Shown: piece after piece, positions 25,821 to 26,138 of the stretch | How the letters are laid out: each line of letters starts with the position of its first letter | How positions within the stretch are numbered: the stretch's first letter is position 1 | The notes under the pieces: model-generated | Database searches by the model: none | What the model was told of the DNA's origin: nothing | The model's input: the letters and a program-made list of their open reading frames with translations, nothing else | Position numbers and translations under genes: made by a program | Origin: DASSJM01 sp049587975 | Lineage (GTDB): Bacteria; Actinomycetota; UBA4738; HRBIN12 | Length of the DNA: 26,138 bases | Direction of reading: 5' to 3' | NCBI GenBank assembly: GCA_049587975.1 | Contig: JBAVEY010000220.1 | Span: 1 to 26,138, forward strand

Positions 25821-26138
25821 GTGCTCGGCCAGGTCAGCATCAACCCCACCGTGACCCCCGTCCTGAACAACGGCGGATGGGTGTTCAACGCCGCGGAGCT
25901 GCTCGCCCTGATGGGCATCCTGTTGGCGCTAGCCGTGGTGTTCGGCTACATGCGGCTCGCCCCCAGGTTCCAGACCGACGAGCAGACGCGCCGGTCGGTC
26001 CGGGTCCCGCGGATGCAGCCCGACGGTGAGGTCCGCCGACCCGTCAAGGTGGTTGGGAACCCCGTCGTGGTGCAACCACCTGCCGTCGCCGCCCCGGTCC
26101 CCGTCGCCGCCCCGGTCCCCGTCGCCGCCCCGGCGCCC
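25821..26138 (+). CDS. Unrecognised single-TM protein with Pro/Ala/Val repeats (3' partial)
   Basis: The frame is open to the window edge (106 residues seen). It begins with VLGQVSINPTVTPVLNNGG, has one TM helix (about 27-46, ELLALMGILLALAVVFGYMR), a charged stretch (RFQTDEQTRRSVRVPRMQ), then low-complexity VAAPVP repeats at the edge. GTG at 25821 is chosen because an in-frame stop lies at 25807-25809 and a TAGAAT -10 sits 7 nt upstream. Likely a membrane-anchored protein with a flexible Pro-rich region leading to a domain outside the window. Function unknown. Confidence 0.65.
   Translation, partial: MLGQVSINPTVTPVLNNGGWVFNAAELLALMGILLALAVVFGYMRLAPRFQTDEQTRRSVRVPRMQPDGEVRRPVKVVGNPVVVQPPAVAAPVPVAAPVPVAAPAP
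26085..26138 (+). repeat. 18-bp tandem repeat, three copies
   Basis: GTCGCCGCCCCGGTCCCC occurs twice exactly (26085-26102, 26103-26120) and a third time with a changed end (26121-26138, cut by the window). It encodes VAAPVP units. The array may continue past the edge and could vary in copy number. Confidence 0.85.

Noticed and set aside
26085..26138. A CRISPR-like array
   Set aside because: The 18-bp units are contiguous with no spacers and encode VAAPVP in frame, so they are protein-coding tandem repeats.

Overview
The window is a high-GC, densely coded stretch of bacterial chromosome. Gene content points to Actinomycetota: the order topA, then an MFS-thymidylate kinase fusion, then holB; a Lys/Ala-rich TopA tail with several zinc ribbons; NarL-type sensor kinases carrying PGNPIGW and RLxDxDVV motifs; many GTG starts; and leaderless-type promoters. 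I cannot place it in a class; an uncultured or deep actinobacterial lineage is an inference. No mobile element, CRISPR array, rRNA or phage gene was seen.

Layout. 1-2614 holds unlinked envelope and metabolic genes: a partial ZIP-like transporter, a YihY/BrkB membrane protein, a GNAT acetyltransferase and a DedA protein. 2791-8476 is a housekeeping operon (topA, MFS-tmk, holB) with tight or overlapping joins, followed by a hairpin. 8582-23481 is a signalling island. A stand-alone receiver faces a leftward operon of four full-length paralogous membrane histidine kinases, led by a 187-residue remnant kinase; each join is a 4-nt ATGA/GTGA overlap. Then come a universal stress protein (USP), a NarL regulator on the minus strand and, only 35 bp away and divergent, a receiver-HTH-like-nucleotide cyclase gene. 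The cyclase gene starts a rightward operon with a fifth full-length kinase, an 8-TM His-containing membrane protein and a 69-residue membrane peptide, again joined by 4-nt overlaps. 23478-25586 encodes a USP-UbiB/ABC1 kinase fusion. The right end has tRNA-Thr(CGT) and the start of an unrecognised single-TM protein.

How the parts may work together (inference). Five complete kinases share one architecture: about ten TM segments, a GAF-like region, HisKA_3 and HATPase. Only three response regulators are encoded nearby, and one of them should make cyclic nucleotide instead of only binding DNA. This suggests many membrane inputs converging on few outputs, including cAMP, with USP-domain proteins as stress-linked companions. 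A shared GTGCTGGCA element lies upstream of the lone receiver, the USP and the USP-UbiB gene. The most unusual items are the kinase array with its in-frame-deleted lead gene, the receiver-cyclase operon and the USP-UbiB fusion.
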